64,000 nt of DNA, from positions 99,811 through 163,810 of the forward strand of contig CM030945.1 in assembly GCA_018136815.1 (NCBI GenBank). Direction: 5' to 3'. Origin of the DNA: Isochrysis galbana. Its lineage: Eukaryota > Haptophyta > Isochrysidales > Isochrysidaceae. Under the pieces are notes generated by a model. The model saw only the letters and a list, made by a program, of their open reading frames with translations, was not told the origin of the DNA and made no database searches. Positions 52,337-63,584 of the stretch are shown one piece after another. A program made the translations under genes and the position numbers. The stretch's first letter is position 1, and every line of letters begins with the position of its first letter.

Positions 52337-53410
52337 GGCGTGCGCTTGGGCGACCTCAGCGGCCGCTGTCGCAGCACTCTTTGCCCGACCAAGCCTGGCC
52401 CACGAACGAGCGCCGAGTGGGCAGCTTGAGGCCGCAAACCAAGATGCCTCTAGTTCAATGGATCGCCTGATAGGGAGGGAACGGAGTGAGCGAGTCGCGC
52501 CACCTGGCATTTGACGGCCACTGTGGCTGGCGCGCCGCGGTGGTGCGCCTTGAGTTACTTACGGGCAAGGCTGTTGCACACTTGTCCCGCCGGAATGGAT
52601 CCAGATTGCATCGTGCAGCAAGCATACGCAAGGATAGCTTGCGCCGGGGCGCCCGCGCCCTGGGTGTCCTTCGTGTGTTTTCGCACGCTCTGGGGCAGGG
52701 TGGGGTGCATCTTTTGTCGGGTGCAAGATGGGGGGGGGGGGGGGCCGGCGCTATGAGATTGTGGCATTGACATCATGAGAGATGCATCTGCGTGTGGTGT
52801 GCGTACCGACGGATTCTTGCGGTGAACGCACGTCATTGGGCTCCAGCTGTGGACCAAGCACCGTCGCCTTGGTTCTCCTTGCCGAAAAACTAGGAACGTG
52901 GCGTGGTGGCAGATTGCCGGGGATTGCAAGTTTCCTCGATGAGTCCAGAGACGTGGCGTGCGAGTTGCGAAGCTGCATGAGGCGCCGTCGAACGCACACA
53001 CTCCTGCGGGCACCGGCAACTTTGCTTCAGTGCACCCCGAACGCGCATTGAAGCCGCGCGGAGAGGGCACGGCATCCAGATGGGGTTGCCGGATCGGTGC
53101 GTTCCTCGAAGCCTATGGGCAGTTGTCATCCACTTGCTGCATGTGAGCGATTGCGAGCAGGCGGTGCGGTGCGATACCACTGTGTGGCTTATAACTTCGT
53201 TTCTCAACACTGCAACTTGTTGGTGGCCGGGTAGATGCTATTGAGAATTGAAAGAAGCCTGGGCAATCTCGGGGAAGGCCCAGAAGTGTACCAAGCTGAG
53301 ACGCGCGGGATGTGATTTGCTTCGATGTTTTGAGTTTGAATTTGTGCCCCCCAAAACGTATGACGATTCAGGGCTAACACCTACATTGGGCACGGCACTC
53401 TTTACCTTAT
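52337..53410. other. spacer downstream of the qRRM gene
   Basis: About 1 kb, no gene recognised. A G-run at 52730-52744 is present. A candidate family-B terminus (AACTAAGTTTATACTTGGTT) begins at 53416. Confidence 0.35.
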
Positions 53411-53639
53411 GAGGTTGAACTAAGTTTATACTTGGTTGTGGCCAACTGTCGTTAAAACGATAGGGTCATGGAGCGCGCCCCGCTCCCCCGCCGCCGAGGA
53501 TGATGACCTGCTGCATAGACACACTACTGTCTCCGAAGCGCCCGCGCTCGGACGACCCACCCAGCCAGGTGCGCGCGAGACATCGCGCGCGCCAGCCCGC
53601 GAAACATGCGAACAGCACAACACATGGGGAACATGGCAG

Positions 53640-54540
53640 CTGTTGCGGGTAAAGGGGGTCCATTCCTTCCCGCTTGTACATTTCCCCCGCCGTCTAGGTT
53701 TCTCCGCGTGACTTCCCCCTTACTGTCACGCTCCGACGCCCCCTCCTCCCGTCGCCATTTAGGTTCGTCTTCCCCCCCCGCGCGGAAGTCTCCCCCCCTT
53801 TCGCTCCCTTCCCCGTTTCCCCTCCCCGAGTGTTTTCCTTGTTCCCCCGGCCCCCTTTCATCCCTCTCTTTTCCCGCGTTTCCCCTCTCCCGACGCGTGT
53901 TCTTTTCCCGCGAGTGTCTTCCCCCGTATCCTTCGTCCTGCGATCAAGCGCCACCGCTCGACCGCTCCCGTCCCCTTCCCGTCTGCCTGTGCTCCCGTGC
54001 TCGTCCCGCCCGTCCTCATGCTGCCCGAGGCTGTACCCCCGGCCTCGCCCTCGTCCGCTCGTGCCTCCCCAGCCCGTGACCTTCCGTCGCCTGCGCCCCC
54101 TTCCTTTTGTACCTCACATGTTGATACCATGCACAGCCCCTCCACACCAACACAGACATCAGCCACAGCCCTCCACTGCTCACCACAGCCACAGCAGCCA
54201 TGGTTGGCTGTCGTTAAAGGTGGGGGAGGCCGCGTAAAAAAAACTCTGGCGCGGATCGGTCGGGGCCCAAATCCCAAATTCCAAATTTTTGTATCATGGA
54301 TCATGGGACCGGGGGAAAATTTCCCCGGCTCCTCTCCCCCCGCTCGAATCCGAATCCGAGGCAGAGCGATGGCGACCGACCCGCCTGACAGGCCGACCTT
54401 CGCCGCGCTCCAGCGAGAGCGCGCGTTGGTGAGGCTGGAGGACGAAGGTGTAAGGTGTCTCGCCTCTCTCTTCCCTCCGCACGCTCGCGCGGCCGTGGTT
54501 TGGATGGGCTGGATGGGCTTTGAGAGGGCTCTCTGACGAG
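53640..54540 (+). mobile_element. gypsy-like leader and gag N-terminus, copy 2
   Basis: The CT-rich leader matches 37650-38040 in block order. The frame from MLVPPVLMLPEAVPPASP continues to 54536 and includes a protein-like part, MATDPPDRPTFAALQRERAL. No protease or pol follows. Confidence 0.5.
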
Positions 54541-55195
54541 CCGCCTCGGGCGGCGTGGGGCGTCCCGGGTGGGGCGTAGTGGCGAGGGTCGCCTGGGGAT
54601 CGGGATCGGTCCGGAGCGGTCGCGGCGTCGCGGCACGCTCCATCCATAGGTCAAACTATAACAATAGACAATAGTTTTTTTTTCTCGAGAGCTGTTTTAT
54701 ATAGTAGTAATAATAAATAATAAACGACGGCGCCCGGGGAGCCCTTTTGAAGACGGCGCCCGGGGAGCCTTACTTCGAGAGGGCTCCCAAGTACTTCGAG
54801 AGGGCTCCCCCGGGCGAGCTTGCGCTTGCGCCGCTCCCTCCGCTCCTCCGCCTGTCGCCAGTCCTTCACTCTGTACTCCGCCCGTTTACTAAAATGCAAA
54901 CGGGACTCGGTTATAATCGTTGAATCCCCGGTTCGGGGACGACGAAATCTGCACTCCCACTCTCTCTTCGCCCTCTCCCGCGGCGCGCGCGCATGGCTGA
55001 TTTCGTCTCCCTCGTCCTTCATCCCCCCCCCGTCCCCCCATTTTTGCTGTTGGTTCTTCATGCCGGAACCCATAGGGAGCTTACTTCATCCTTCACTCAC
55101 CCATCGCAACTGGTATCCTTCGCAGCCCCATAGTGAGTGGCCGGGCTATTGAAAAGGGGCACCAGCCCCTCTCATCTAAAAAATTAGAGTTACTA
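54541..55195. other. spacer with short GGCGCCCGGGGAGCC repeat
   Basis: CGGCGCCCGGGGAGCC occurs twice (54726, 54755), and TACTTCGAGAGGGCTCCC occurs twice in the next 40 bp. The stretch before 55195 is the 3' side of the minus-strand gene. Confidence 0.4.
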
Positions 55196-57604
55196 TCAGC
55201 AGTCACCGAATTCCTCCCGACACAAGGTCTCGACAGCTGAGTCGGCTGCTGAGCCCAGCTCCGATGCGACTGCGTCGATGGTCTCATGGAGCAAATCATC
55301 CGCGAGTCGTTCGATTAAGCGCCAAGGATCCTTCACCCCGGTCGCACGAATGCGCTCCTCAAAGTCGCTCTTTTCATGCCAAAGGGCTCGCTCCACGCGA
55401 GCGGGTAGCGTGGTGCGCTGCGGTGCGGCTGCAATGCAGCCACGACGCGCCGCAGATACTACCACCGTGCTTGCACCAGTGGGAGAGGCTACATCCACCT
55501 GGCGCTTGCTGTCGCTTATTGGCGCGTGAAATACTTCGTGTGCTGCGCGCTGACGAGAGTCCTGCGACAACGCAGCCACACAGCTGGCGCCAGAGATGAA
55601 GCTATTGTGCTCACCACCGCTGCCGTGGATCCACTTGCGTTCGAGCACGTCATGCTCGTGGCAGATCGCGTCCAGGACACTCAGCGCGGCCAGTACTTCC
55701 CCTCGCTCCCTTGAATTCAGGCGCGACCCGTCACAGCTCCCCACTGGCTCGTCCGCGGGCTCGACACCGGGGGGGCCGGAGCACAGCCCAATTGCCTGTG
55801 CGTGCGCGGAGGTTGATGGCGGATATGCCGAGTTCGGACGGCGCGGCGGTACGCGTCGCGTCGATCCGCGCGGCTCGCGTGCGCCACCAGCCCTCGACTT
55901 GAGGAATGCCGAGATGGAAGGGGGTGCAGCACCACACGGCGTAACGTCAGATGCGTCTAGGTCGAGTAAAGAATGAGAGGGGCGCGCTTGTCCCCAATTG
56001 TCCAAGCTGCCAGTGCTTGCGTCGACTCTGACGTTGCAACCACTCCCGATGGCACCGCCACCGTCTGTGCCTTGAGTTGAGCCCCACGCGTTCGGCTTGG
56101 TTGTCGAGCATTCATCGCCACAACTGGGACCACAGCTGATTTTGCGGAAAACACTGGCAAGCGTCGCCTCGGCCTGCGCTAGCCTCGTCTCGAGTGCTTT
56201 CGTCTGCGATCGCAAGGATTCTGCAACCTCCTTGGGGGTTTGCTTTGAAGGCTTCGCGCTCTCCTCAGGAGACCGGGGTGACTCTTCCACGTCGCCTGGA
56301 CCGCTACGATGGCCCATTTCAACGGTTGATGATGGCGCGGCGGCCTGCTTCTCCGACCGCGCTTCCGTTCGCCTCAGAACCGATGCGAACGAACTCGAAT
56401 GGAGGTCGTGTGCGCCGCCTTCTGCTCCGCCCTCTGCACGGCCAGCTGCCGCGCCTGATGCTCCACCTCTCGCGCTCGCAGCCGCCTTCGCCAAGGCGGC
56501 TTCGAAGCCAGGCCATTCCTCTCCTGCCGGCATCACGTCCGAAGACAAAGCACGCAACTCCTCCTGTAGTAGACGACGCGCCGCGACATCTCTCGCCCCC
56601 GACAGGGGCTCGCGCCGCAGCGAATCGACCTCCGTCTCTAAGCGCGAGAGCCGGCGCAGCTGCGCCTTTTGGTAAGGGGGTAGCTTTCTAAGCGCAGCGG
56701 CCACCCGGCGCGATGTACCCACCGGGGAGCCGCTCTTCTCTTCAATGCTTGGACGGCTCGAGTTGATGGCGGCCGCCGTCTCGGCCGCACTGAGCCCCGT
56801 TGTCTGCTCAAACCGAGCACGCACGCGCTTCAGCTGCGTTCCCAGCTCGACCACCGAAACCGCTGCGGTGGCCATGCGCCTGCGGTTACGGCGTTCCTCC
56901 TCGACCATCGACGCAGAGCGCAGCGACGGGTCGAAGAGTCCTGAGGGGCCACCACTTCGGCTTCCGGACGCGCTGTCCCATGCAGGCCGCCGTGCGCGGC
57001 TAGTCCCAGATTGCGAGCTCGACGTCGGGTCAGGCTGGCGCTCTGGACGGCGAGTGGGTGGCACAGCACCGAGTGGTATCTCCGCGGTGTGGAACGGGTG
57101 GTGCGGGTGGATCCGCTCGGCCATCGTCGGTTTCATTGGCGGGGTGATTGCTGCCTTGCGCACCACACCGCGCCCGAGGTGCCCATCCGCTATGACAGTG
57201 CCATGCAGCTGTCGGCCGCGTGCGTCGGTCGCACCTCCACCCGCACTCGCCTCGGTCTCACCCTTATCTACTTTCGCCACCGCCTGCGCGCTCTCTCCCG
57301 GAGGAGGAGGTGGTGGCGGAGGAGGAGAAGGACGATCCTCCGTCTGCGGTGGTCCGATGCCAGGCAGCACGAGCGGCTCCTGCTCCTCGAGCCTCCTCCC
57401 GAGTGCGAGCGCCTCCGGCGCGGAGTGCGAGAGGTTGAGGCTAGCTGGGGCGATGAAGCTAAATGGCTGTGCCAGCGGGGCAGCTGCGCGCGCCAGCTGC
57501 AGCCGGGGCGGAGGAGGAGCGAGCCGAGTGGCCTGCGAGGCCCACCATGAGTCGAAGCCGCCCAGAGAGCCCAGTACATCCTCGCGCAGGGTGAGAGTAG
57601 ACAT
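55196..57604 (-). CDS. 802-residue coiled-coil protein of unknown function
   Basis: Single-exon frame from MSTLTLREDVLGSLGG to REEFGDC. Residues 1-190 are Pro/Ala/Ser-rich and disordered. A predicted helical core is at about 230-370 (VSVVELGTQLKRVRARFEQT, PPYQKAQLRRLSRLETEVDS, ARRLLQEELRALSSDV), then another coiled coil near 455-490 (VAESLRSQTKALETRLAQAE). The C-terminal 55 residues form an amphipathic helix pair (FEERIRATGVKDPWRLIERL, DDLLHETIDAVASELGSA, CREEF). This arrangement is reminiscent of centriolar or ciliary scaffold proteins such as Moonraker-type ones, but I cannot name a family with confidence. The intact length and the lack of repeats argue for a real host gene. Confidence 0.65.
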   Translation of the reverse strand: MSTLTLREDVLGSLGGFDSWWASQATRLAPPPPRLQLARAAAPLAQPFSFIAPASLNLSHSAPEALALGRRLEEQEPLVLPGIGPPQTEDRPSPPPPPPPPPGESAQAVAKVDKGETEASAGGGATDARGRQLHGTVIADGHLGRGVVRKAAITPPMKPTMAERIHPHHPFHTAEIPLGAVPPTRRPERQPDPTSSSQSGTSRARRPAWDSASGSRSGGPSGLFDPSLRSASMVEEERRNRRRMATAAVSVVELGTQLKRVRARFEQTTGLSAAETAAAINSSRPSIEEKSGSPVGTSRRVAAALRKLPPYQKAQLRRLSRLETEVDSLRREPLSGARDVAARRLLQEELRALSSDVMPAGEEWPGFEAALAKAAASARGGASGAAAGRAEGGAEGGAHDLHSSSFASVLRRTEARSEKQAAAPSSTVEMGHRSGPGDVEESPRSPEESAKPSKQTPKEVAESLRSQTKALETRLAQAEATLASVFRKISCGPSCGDECSTTKPNAWGSTQGTDGGGAIGSGCNVRVDASTGSLDNWGQARPSHSLLDLDASDVTPCGAAPPSISAFLKSRAGGAREPRGSTRRVPPRRPNSAYPPSTSAHAQAIGLCSGPPGVEPADEPVGSCDGSRLNSRERGEVLAALSVLDAICHEHDVLERKWIHGSGGEHNSFISGASCVAALSQDSRQRAAHEVFHAPISDSKRQVDVASPTGASTVVVSAARRGCIAAAPQRTTLPARVERALWHEKSDFEERIRATGVKDPWRLIERLADDLLHETIDAVASELGSAADSAVETLCREEFGDC

Positions 57605-57639
57605 TGGGGGCCGGAAGGGAGCTCAGCCGCGCGCTCTCT

Positions 57640-57900
57640 TCCCTTCCAAGCGTTAGAGGCTGAAGGAGACAAGAAGACGGGAGAAGAGGGACGGGAGGGA
57701 GAGACGGACTCTGCCGGCGCGGCGCCGGCCAGAGAGACGAGGAGTGAGAGCGAGGGCGAGAGGGGAGGGAGGCAGAGAGAGAGTGGGAATACTGCCAGGG
57801 GAAGAAGGAGACGGAGAAGGGGAGAATAATGGAGAAAAGGGCGGGGAGGGGAGGGGATCCGAGCAGCGCGACGCTGCAGGAAAAGCGCGGGAAAAGAGGG
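57640..57900 (+). repeat. GA-rich tract upstream of the coiled-coil gene
   Basis: GAGAGAAGAGGGACGGGAGG-type purine sequence on plus, that is CT-rich on the coding strand, from 35 to 300 bp upstream of the ATG at 57604. Confidence 0.8.
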
Positions 57901-58247
57901 GCAGAAAGAAGGGCAACGGCGGTGAGAAGGTACTTAAAATTAGAAGTAGTGGGTATTGAAGGGCTCATGCAGAAACATAGAACACCAATCACTTCTCACT
58001 TATGTGATACTGGATTCCGCAGCTGCTCGACTGCTCGACCCTTCCACTCCTCTCGCCGGGGGGGTCACCTTCTGTTCGGCTGTATGCTGCGGGCGTACCT
58101 TGTATTATGTACCCTTGGCGTGAAGCTCATAAGTATAGCGGTAGAAACTCCGGAAAATACGTACCTATCTAGCACATATTCATATTCATATTCGATGCCC
58201 TTTGGGCCCCAGACCCGAAACTATTGTTATAGTTTAGGTCGCGATCC

Positions 58248-58347
58248 NNNNNNNNNNNNNNNNNNNNNNNNNNNNNNNNNNNNNNNNNNNNNNNNNNNNN
58301 NNNNNNNNNNNNNNNNNNNNNNNNNNNNNNNNNNNNNNNNNNNNNNN
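58248..58347. other. assembly gap (100 N)
   Basis: Exactly 100 N. The sequence before it (GCCCTTTGGGCCCCAGACCC at 58198) resembles 36161. Confidence 0.99.
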
Positions 58348-59427
58348 AGCTCCGACAGCAAACACTGCTTGCTTGGCAGAACTGGAGGCGAGAAGCTAGG
58401 GAAGAGAAATCCTTCACGATATGAGTCACAGCAACAACGACAAGCAATGAGGATCTCAATAAGAGTGGCAGCGCGGGAGCGCGCACGTGCTACGGACTGA
58501 CAACCAAATCGAAGCCGGCGACCCGCGAGCGGCGGGCGCGTCTCTAATAGGCAAGAAGAAGGCAACCACACCGACGACGATGACGTGCACGCGGTCCGTG
58601 CCCACGTCGGCGACGTCGAGCTCTCTCACATATGCGCGAGGGGCCCAGCACGGACGGACTTGCACGTTGGTCCGCGCCTAACTATACACAGTGGTTCTTC
58701 GCACACGAGGAGAAAAGGTTGGCGAGAGGGAGAGCAGAAAAAAAGTCGTACATAAGGTGGCACGGGATGAGCGAAGACGGCTGGCCGTAGCACGGAGGTC
58801 GCAACAGACTGGGAGCAGGACTAGGAGCTACGCCGCCAATGACGGGCTTTCGCGTCGGCTTGTGAGAAGCCAACAGCAAACGCGAGACATCTAGGGCATG
58901 CATGGGTCCTAGCTGCGACACAGACGTGTTCGATTAGTGGTAGAGGCGAGAGAGCTCAAGAAAGCGCATCTCAGCAATAAGCGAGGAGGAAACACGATGC
59001 GCGCGAGAACTAATCATGCGCGGCCAGAAATCCCTTTCCAACCATTGAAGGATAAGCAGTCAACATGGATCTGGCGCGGAGCATATGGTCATGGTGTAGA
59101 GGGCGCAGACGGCGGGCGCCTCGCCCCCAACGAGTTGCCCTTTTAAGTGGGCATACCTGAAGATTGGGCGGATCACAATCAGACGGTCTCTGTCCATTTG
59201 CTCTGCCTAGCGACGATATTCGTCGCATGCTTCGAAACAGCTCGAGCATGAGCCTTTGCCTTGAGAAACGAAATGTCGCCGCGAACGGCCTCGTACGTGC
59301 CCGTCCTAATGCGACGAAAAAGCCATCTTGGGCACCGTTATAGCGGCCACATCCCGTACAGACGGGGCTGGACACCTCGCCGCACTCTGACAGGGCTCAA
59401 GCAGCGGACAGGAAAGAGTGGGTTGGC
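58348..59427. other. spacer between the gap and the CCCH gene
   Basis: No gene seen in about 1.1 kb; it probably includes the 3' UTR of the minus-strand CCCH gene. Confidence 0.35.
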
Positions 59428-61020
59428 CTAGGCGACAATGGGCATGTCGAGTTGAAAAGTGGCATGCTGCGCAGAGTGGGAGAAAGCATGGGGGGACTGC
59501 GTCGCACGGAACGAGTCGGCAACGGATGCGCACATCGCGGCCTCAGCCATCAATGAGATCGAACGACGGCCGCAGTGAGCTGGTGACGACTCCGGTGGGG
59601 GCAGCGGTGGCTGGGTCATTGTGGGAGGGCCGGCCGAGACACCGCACGTCGTCCGCGGCTTTGATGCAGCATGGTTAGCCTGAACGGAGAAGATCGCTTC
59701 TGCATCGCCGGCGACGAGGGGTGCAGCACTGTGCGGGCGCGCCTCATAGACGTCCTCATTGTTGTCGAATACTAGTGACAGCTGCCGGCGCACTGAGAGC
59801 GTGTTGAACGATGTCATGCGTGACACCTCCGTCGGCTCGACTTCGACACGACCTGTCGTGCGGTTGCACTGGAGTCCAAGGTCGGAAAGGGACTCGGACA
59901 GCTGAGTGTCGTCGAACATGTCTTTCAGCGAACTCGATAGCTTGGCACTCACAGCGGTGTGGCCGCGAATGGAGTCGGCCGGAGCCGCCACGGGAGCCGC
60001 GGCGAAGCGTCCCATCGGCGAAAAATCTCCCGCATGCAGAGCCTCTTCTGAAGCAGCCAAGATGGAAGGCACACCCCGGGACATGCCACATGAACCCTCG
60101 CCGCTTTTGAGATGACGACCGAGGAGGGAGCTCATGTTCCCTACGGCCGCACGGTGTGCTTCCATGCCGTAAGAAGATGGTAGCTCGGCGAAGTAATCAC
60201 TGGATAGCCCCAAAGTCGAACGCTGCGCCCATTCGCGCTCCTTGAGCTCGGCGATCCGGAGGCGCTCGAGTGCCTCGACATGCTCACGCGGTGTGGCTGC
60301 CGGTGTGGCAAGCGGCGTGTATTCAGTCGGTGCGGCCGATAGGGACGACGCGCGGTGCAACGAAATGAGTGAAGGCTGCAGCATCGACTGATCAAACGGA
60401 GGGAGCGGCGGCACGTCTGTCGGCGGGAGGGGTGGCAGCTCCGCAAATTTGGCCGGTGACGGAGCACCGGGTGCCGCAGCTGGGATGCCAACCTCGCTGA
60501 ACACCGATGGGGCGCCCGACAGGAGCGGCGCTTGTGTCGGCGCCTGAGCCATGAAGTAGAAGTTCTGTGAGCGGGGCGAGGTCGGCGTCACCGCGCTGGG
60601 CGGCGCGGGCACGCCCTCGTCAACCATTGATGGCATAAAGAAGGCTGGGTCAGAGTGGTGGCGCTGGAGGTCCATCCTTGGAATGCCGGCGAGCTGTGGC
60701 ATGGGCGGCGGCGACCTGGGCCGGCAAGCGGCGGGTGTGGGGTAGGGGACGGGGACGTACACAATACCGAACCCGTGCGGCGGCAGCCCCGGCGCGGCGG
60801 GTGGCGCCATCGGCGGCGGCGACGGCGGCCTCTCACGGAGCTCAGCCTCTCCATGTGCAAACTGGCACTTCTTGCCGTAGGGGCAGCGGCCAGCAGCCAG
60901 GTAGTTTTTGCAGAGCGCGGTCTTGTAGCGTGGGTCCTTGGATCGTCGGCGTAGCGCTGGCTCGGACGCTGGCTTGGGCGGCGCGGCGGCCACGGTCGAG
61001 GGAGGGGGAGGGGGCAGCAT
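59428..61020 (-). CDS. CCCH zinc-finger protein, single TTP-type finger
   Basis: 530 residues, one exon, from MLPPPPPSTVAAAPPKPASE to LDMPIVA. One finger at C37-x8-C46-x5-C52-x3-H56, with the lead-in RYKTALCKNYLAAGRCPYGK and ending CQFAHG, which is the tristetraprolin-type CCCH finger preceded by (R/K)YKT-x-LC. TTP proteins have two fingers 18 residues apart; the second is absent here and the rest is Pro/Ser/Ala-rich disordered sequence with short conserved-looking helices (STLGLSSDYFAELPSSYG, SSLKDMFDDTQLSESLSDL, LSVRRQLSLVFDNNEDVYE). Single TTP-type fingers occur in protist and plant mRNA-binding proteins. Likely role: binding A/U-rich mRNA and controlling decay or translation. Confidence 0.82.
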   Translation of the reverse strand: MLPPPPPSTVAAAPPKPASEPALRRRSKDPRYKTALCKNYLAAGRCPYGKKCQFAHGEAELRERPPSPPPMAPPAAPGLPPHGFGIVYVPVPYPTPAACRPRSPPPMPQLAGIPRMDLQRHHSDPAFFMPSMVDEGVPAPPSAVTPTSPRSQNFYFMAQAPTQAPLLSGAPSVFSEVGIPAAAPGAPSPAKFAELPPLPPTDVPPLPPFDQSMLQPSLISLHRASSLSAAPTEYTPLATPAATPREHVEALERLRIAELKEREWAQRSTLGLSSDYFAELPSSYGMEAHRAAVGNMSSLLGRHLKSGEGSCGMSRGVPSILAASEEALHAGDFSPMGRFAAAPVAAPADSIRGHTAVSAKLSSSLKDMFDDTQLSESLSDLGLQCNRTTGRVEVEPTEVSRMTSFNTLSVRRQLSLVFDNNEDVYEARPHSAAPLVAGDAEAIFSVQANHAASKPRTTCGVSAGPPTMTQPPLPPPESSPAHCGRRSISLMAEAAMCASVADSFRATQSPHAFSHSAQHATFQLDMPIVA

Positions 61021-61039
61021 TGGTGAGATATCGGGCGGG

Positions 61040-61305
61040 AGAGAGCGCCGGAGAGAGGGGGAGGGGGAGGGGGAGGGGGAGGGGGAGGGGGAGAGGAGAG
61101 AGCGCGTGTGGAAGGGGAAGGGGGAAGGGGGAGGGGAGGAGGAAGAAGGCGCGGGGCTGAGCAGTGAGGCTCGTGTGTGTGCTCGAACGCTGGGGAGAGA
61201 GCAAGCGAGAGAGGTGGAGAGGAAGGGGTTGGGAGGACGGGGAAGGGGGGTGTGGAGGGGGGGAAAGAGGGATGTGTGGGTGGCCGGTTGGTGGTAGGGA
61301 AGAGA

Positions 61306-61341
<36 letters not shown>

Positions 61342-61345
61342 CGGT
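61040..61345 (+). repeat. (GGGGGA)n and (GA)n tracts upstream of the CCCH gene
   Basis: About seven tandem GGGGGA units at 61056-61094, further GGGGAAGG-type sequence to 61140, then (GA)n at 61307-61338. The minus-strand transcript would have the C-rich version in its leader, starting about 35 nt before the ATG. Confidence 0.85.
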
Positions 61346-62652
61346 CTGCGAGGTTCTCTCCATCTCCGATGTGTTTGAGTGAGAAATCCTGCTTGGAGCG
61401 GTGAGAAGAGAGTTAGGGCGGGAACAGGGACGAGGGAGGGGTGCCTGCACGGCGGGCATTGTGGAAGGCCAACACGGAGTGGCCGAGCTCGGTGAGGGTG
61501 CCCAGAACGTCAGAGAGGAGAGGGGAATGGGAAAGAAAAGGAAAGGAAAGCGCGAGGAACGGCATCGGCCAGGGGCTTCCTCGTGGGGCGAGGAAAGGTC
61601 AAGCTCCCAATCTCGGTGGTGGCCCGCCTCACCTCCGCACGATCTCGTCCGCGTTCCGGCGACTAGACGCCGTCCCCCCCGCGGGGCCACGACTGGCAGG
61701 GGCCTCCCTCGCGCGGGGGGGGATGCCGCCCCGTCTGGTTTTGGGTACTCGGCCTGTCCTCTCGGCTCTCCTCTCGGAAGGCGCCCCCTCCCTCCCCCCC
61801 CCCCCCCCCCCCCCCGCCCCGCCCACCTCCTCCCTCTCGCCTCCCTCTCAGAGAGAGGGAAGCGGAGGGCGGACGAGGACTTCTTATAGGGGAGAGGGCG
61901 GGGGGGGGGGGGGGGCGTGGGCGGGAAGCGCGAGCGGCAAGACTATAAGCCAGCGAGAGAGAGATGTGCGCCCCCCCCCCCCCCGCTCTCCGAGCCGGCC
62001 TCAGCCCCCCCCCCCCGCGCTCTCCTCTCGCTCTCTCTCTCTTTACGGCCCGTCTCTCCCAGCCGGCCTGCTCAGCCCCCCCCGCTCTCTCTCTTCGCTC
62101 TCTCTCTCTTTATGGCGACGAGGCTTGGCTCACCCACACACACACATCGCGCTCTCTCCTCCACCGCTCCCCCCGCCCATCTCGCGCCGAGAAGCCCTGG
62201 ACTCTCCCCGCCCGCCCGCCGCCCCCCGCCCCTTCCCCCACTCGGCCGTCGGCGGATCGGAGGATCGGCGCTCTCAGAAAAGGCCTCCCTATATCAACCT
62301 ATTCTTCCGTGCCCGAGCTTCGAGCCCTGAGAATCTCCGATCCACTTCCCACTCATTCGGAGGGCTCGTAAAATGCGGATCTCTCTCGTGTGCAGTACTA
62401 ATGTTGAGTGTTGCGGGATGTGGAAGGGACTTTTGGGCCACTTGCACGGCAACGGCAGCAACTGCCCGACGATTTGCACCGCTGAAATCGTAGCAAAGGC
62501 AATATTGCTTCGCACCCCACGTCGCCTCGCAGCCAGCATACCGGCATGCCGGCACGTCGATGGCGCTGGCGGCCGCTAACACGCCGGCACGCCGGTGGCG
62601 GCCAGGAAACGCCCGCAAGGTGCTTTATACTCTTTACCTTCATACACACATA
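61346..62652. other. spacer with poly-C runs and GCCGGC palindromes
   Basis: Poly-C runs (61794-61815, 61972-61985, 62007-62016), CT-rich 62020-62115, and (CCGGCATGCCGG)-type palindromes at 62538-62600. No gene supported; long ORFs are compositional. Confidence 0.4.
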
Positions 62653-62830
62653 CCTAGCTGGGAAACACGTTTTCACCGTGTTCTTACCGAGGTCAAACGC
62701 AGCCCTATTTTGCCGTGTTTCGAACCCGAACCCCCTCCGTTTTTGCTTCCGTGTTTGTGCGGGGGCTTATGGGCAACGGATGGGGCGCCGCGTCGCCGCG
62801 GCGGCGCCGCGCCAGTGGCGATGGTGGATA
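62653..62830 (-). mobile_element. family-E TIR element, partial copy 3
   Basis: CCTAGCTGGGAAACACG and the following ACCGTGTT, CCCTCCGTTT and CCGTGTTTGTGCGGG motifs run in the same order as the inverted right half of the 22927-23426 element. The opposite terminus was not found, so the copy is truncated near 62830. Confidence 0.6.
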
Positions 62831-63584
62831 CTCTTTCTCAAATAAGAGCGTGCGCACTAATCTTATGATTGGTCGCCATGGAGGGGGGCCTCGCGCCTCG
62901 CGCCCCCCCCACTCTCCACTCTCTCGACTCCCCTCATGGGTGGGGGGCGAGAACCATTTGGCTCCGGACAGAGTTTTGAGAATTTTTTTTCGAAATAAAG
63001 GGGGCCAATCGCAATCAAAACTTTTTACCGAAATAAAGGTCGATATGGCGCTGACGGAGCGAAATGAGCCCCCCCCCCCAGCCCGCTCCCCGCTCCCCCC
63101 CCCTCCCCCCCCTGCCCGCCCGGGGCCGCGCGCCGCGCCTTGGCGCGCTTCCGGGCATCCAAGCGCAAGCGCAAAACCGACAACGACGAGGATGAGGATG
63201 ACGATGACGATGACATGATGACGCCCTTGAGGGCTCAGGGCATCCCTCCGACCCCCCAAGCTCGTCGTCGTAGGAGGTTGGTCTCCACTCAGCATCCGAG
63301 ACCGGGGATGGCCGCGCGGCAACTCATCGGGTCATCGGGGCCCGCCGCGGCGACGCTTGAGCGAATTCCGATTCGAAATTAGGCCGAAATTAGACCCCTC
63401 GAAGCTCGAAATTTGCTCCAACCTCATCGAAATTTCGAATCGAAATAAGGGTGGTTTTGGATCGAAACTCTGGCCGGAGCCAAAGAACCATCCACCCCCC
63501 TGCGATGCCTCTTGGCATGTAGGGGGGACTCCCCCAGACTGCCCAGACTCTCCCTGAGAGTCGGGCACAGATCGCACGCCTTAG
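62831..63584. other. spacer with CGAAATTTCG motifs
   Basis: Short inverted AAATTTCG/CGAAATTT words at 62980-63040 and 63360-63460. A small Lys/Asp-rich frame at 63140-63382 has no support. Confidence 0.35.

Noticed and set aside
56745..57656. 303-codon plus-strand ORF opposite the coiled-coil gene
   Set aside because: Ser/Arg-rich shadow of the minus-strand frame, which is longer and has a clear heptad pattern.
63140..63382. 80-codon ORF with a Lys/Arg stretch and poly-Asp
   Set aside because: Simple-sequence composition (GAC/GAT run), no upstream context, and followed by repeat; not enough for a gene.
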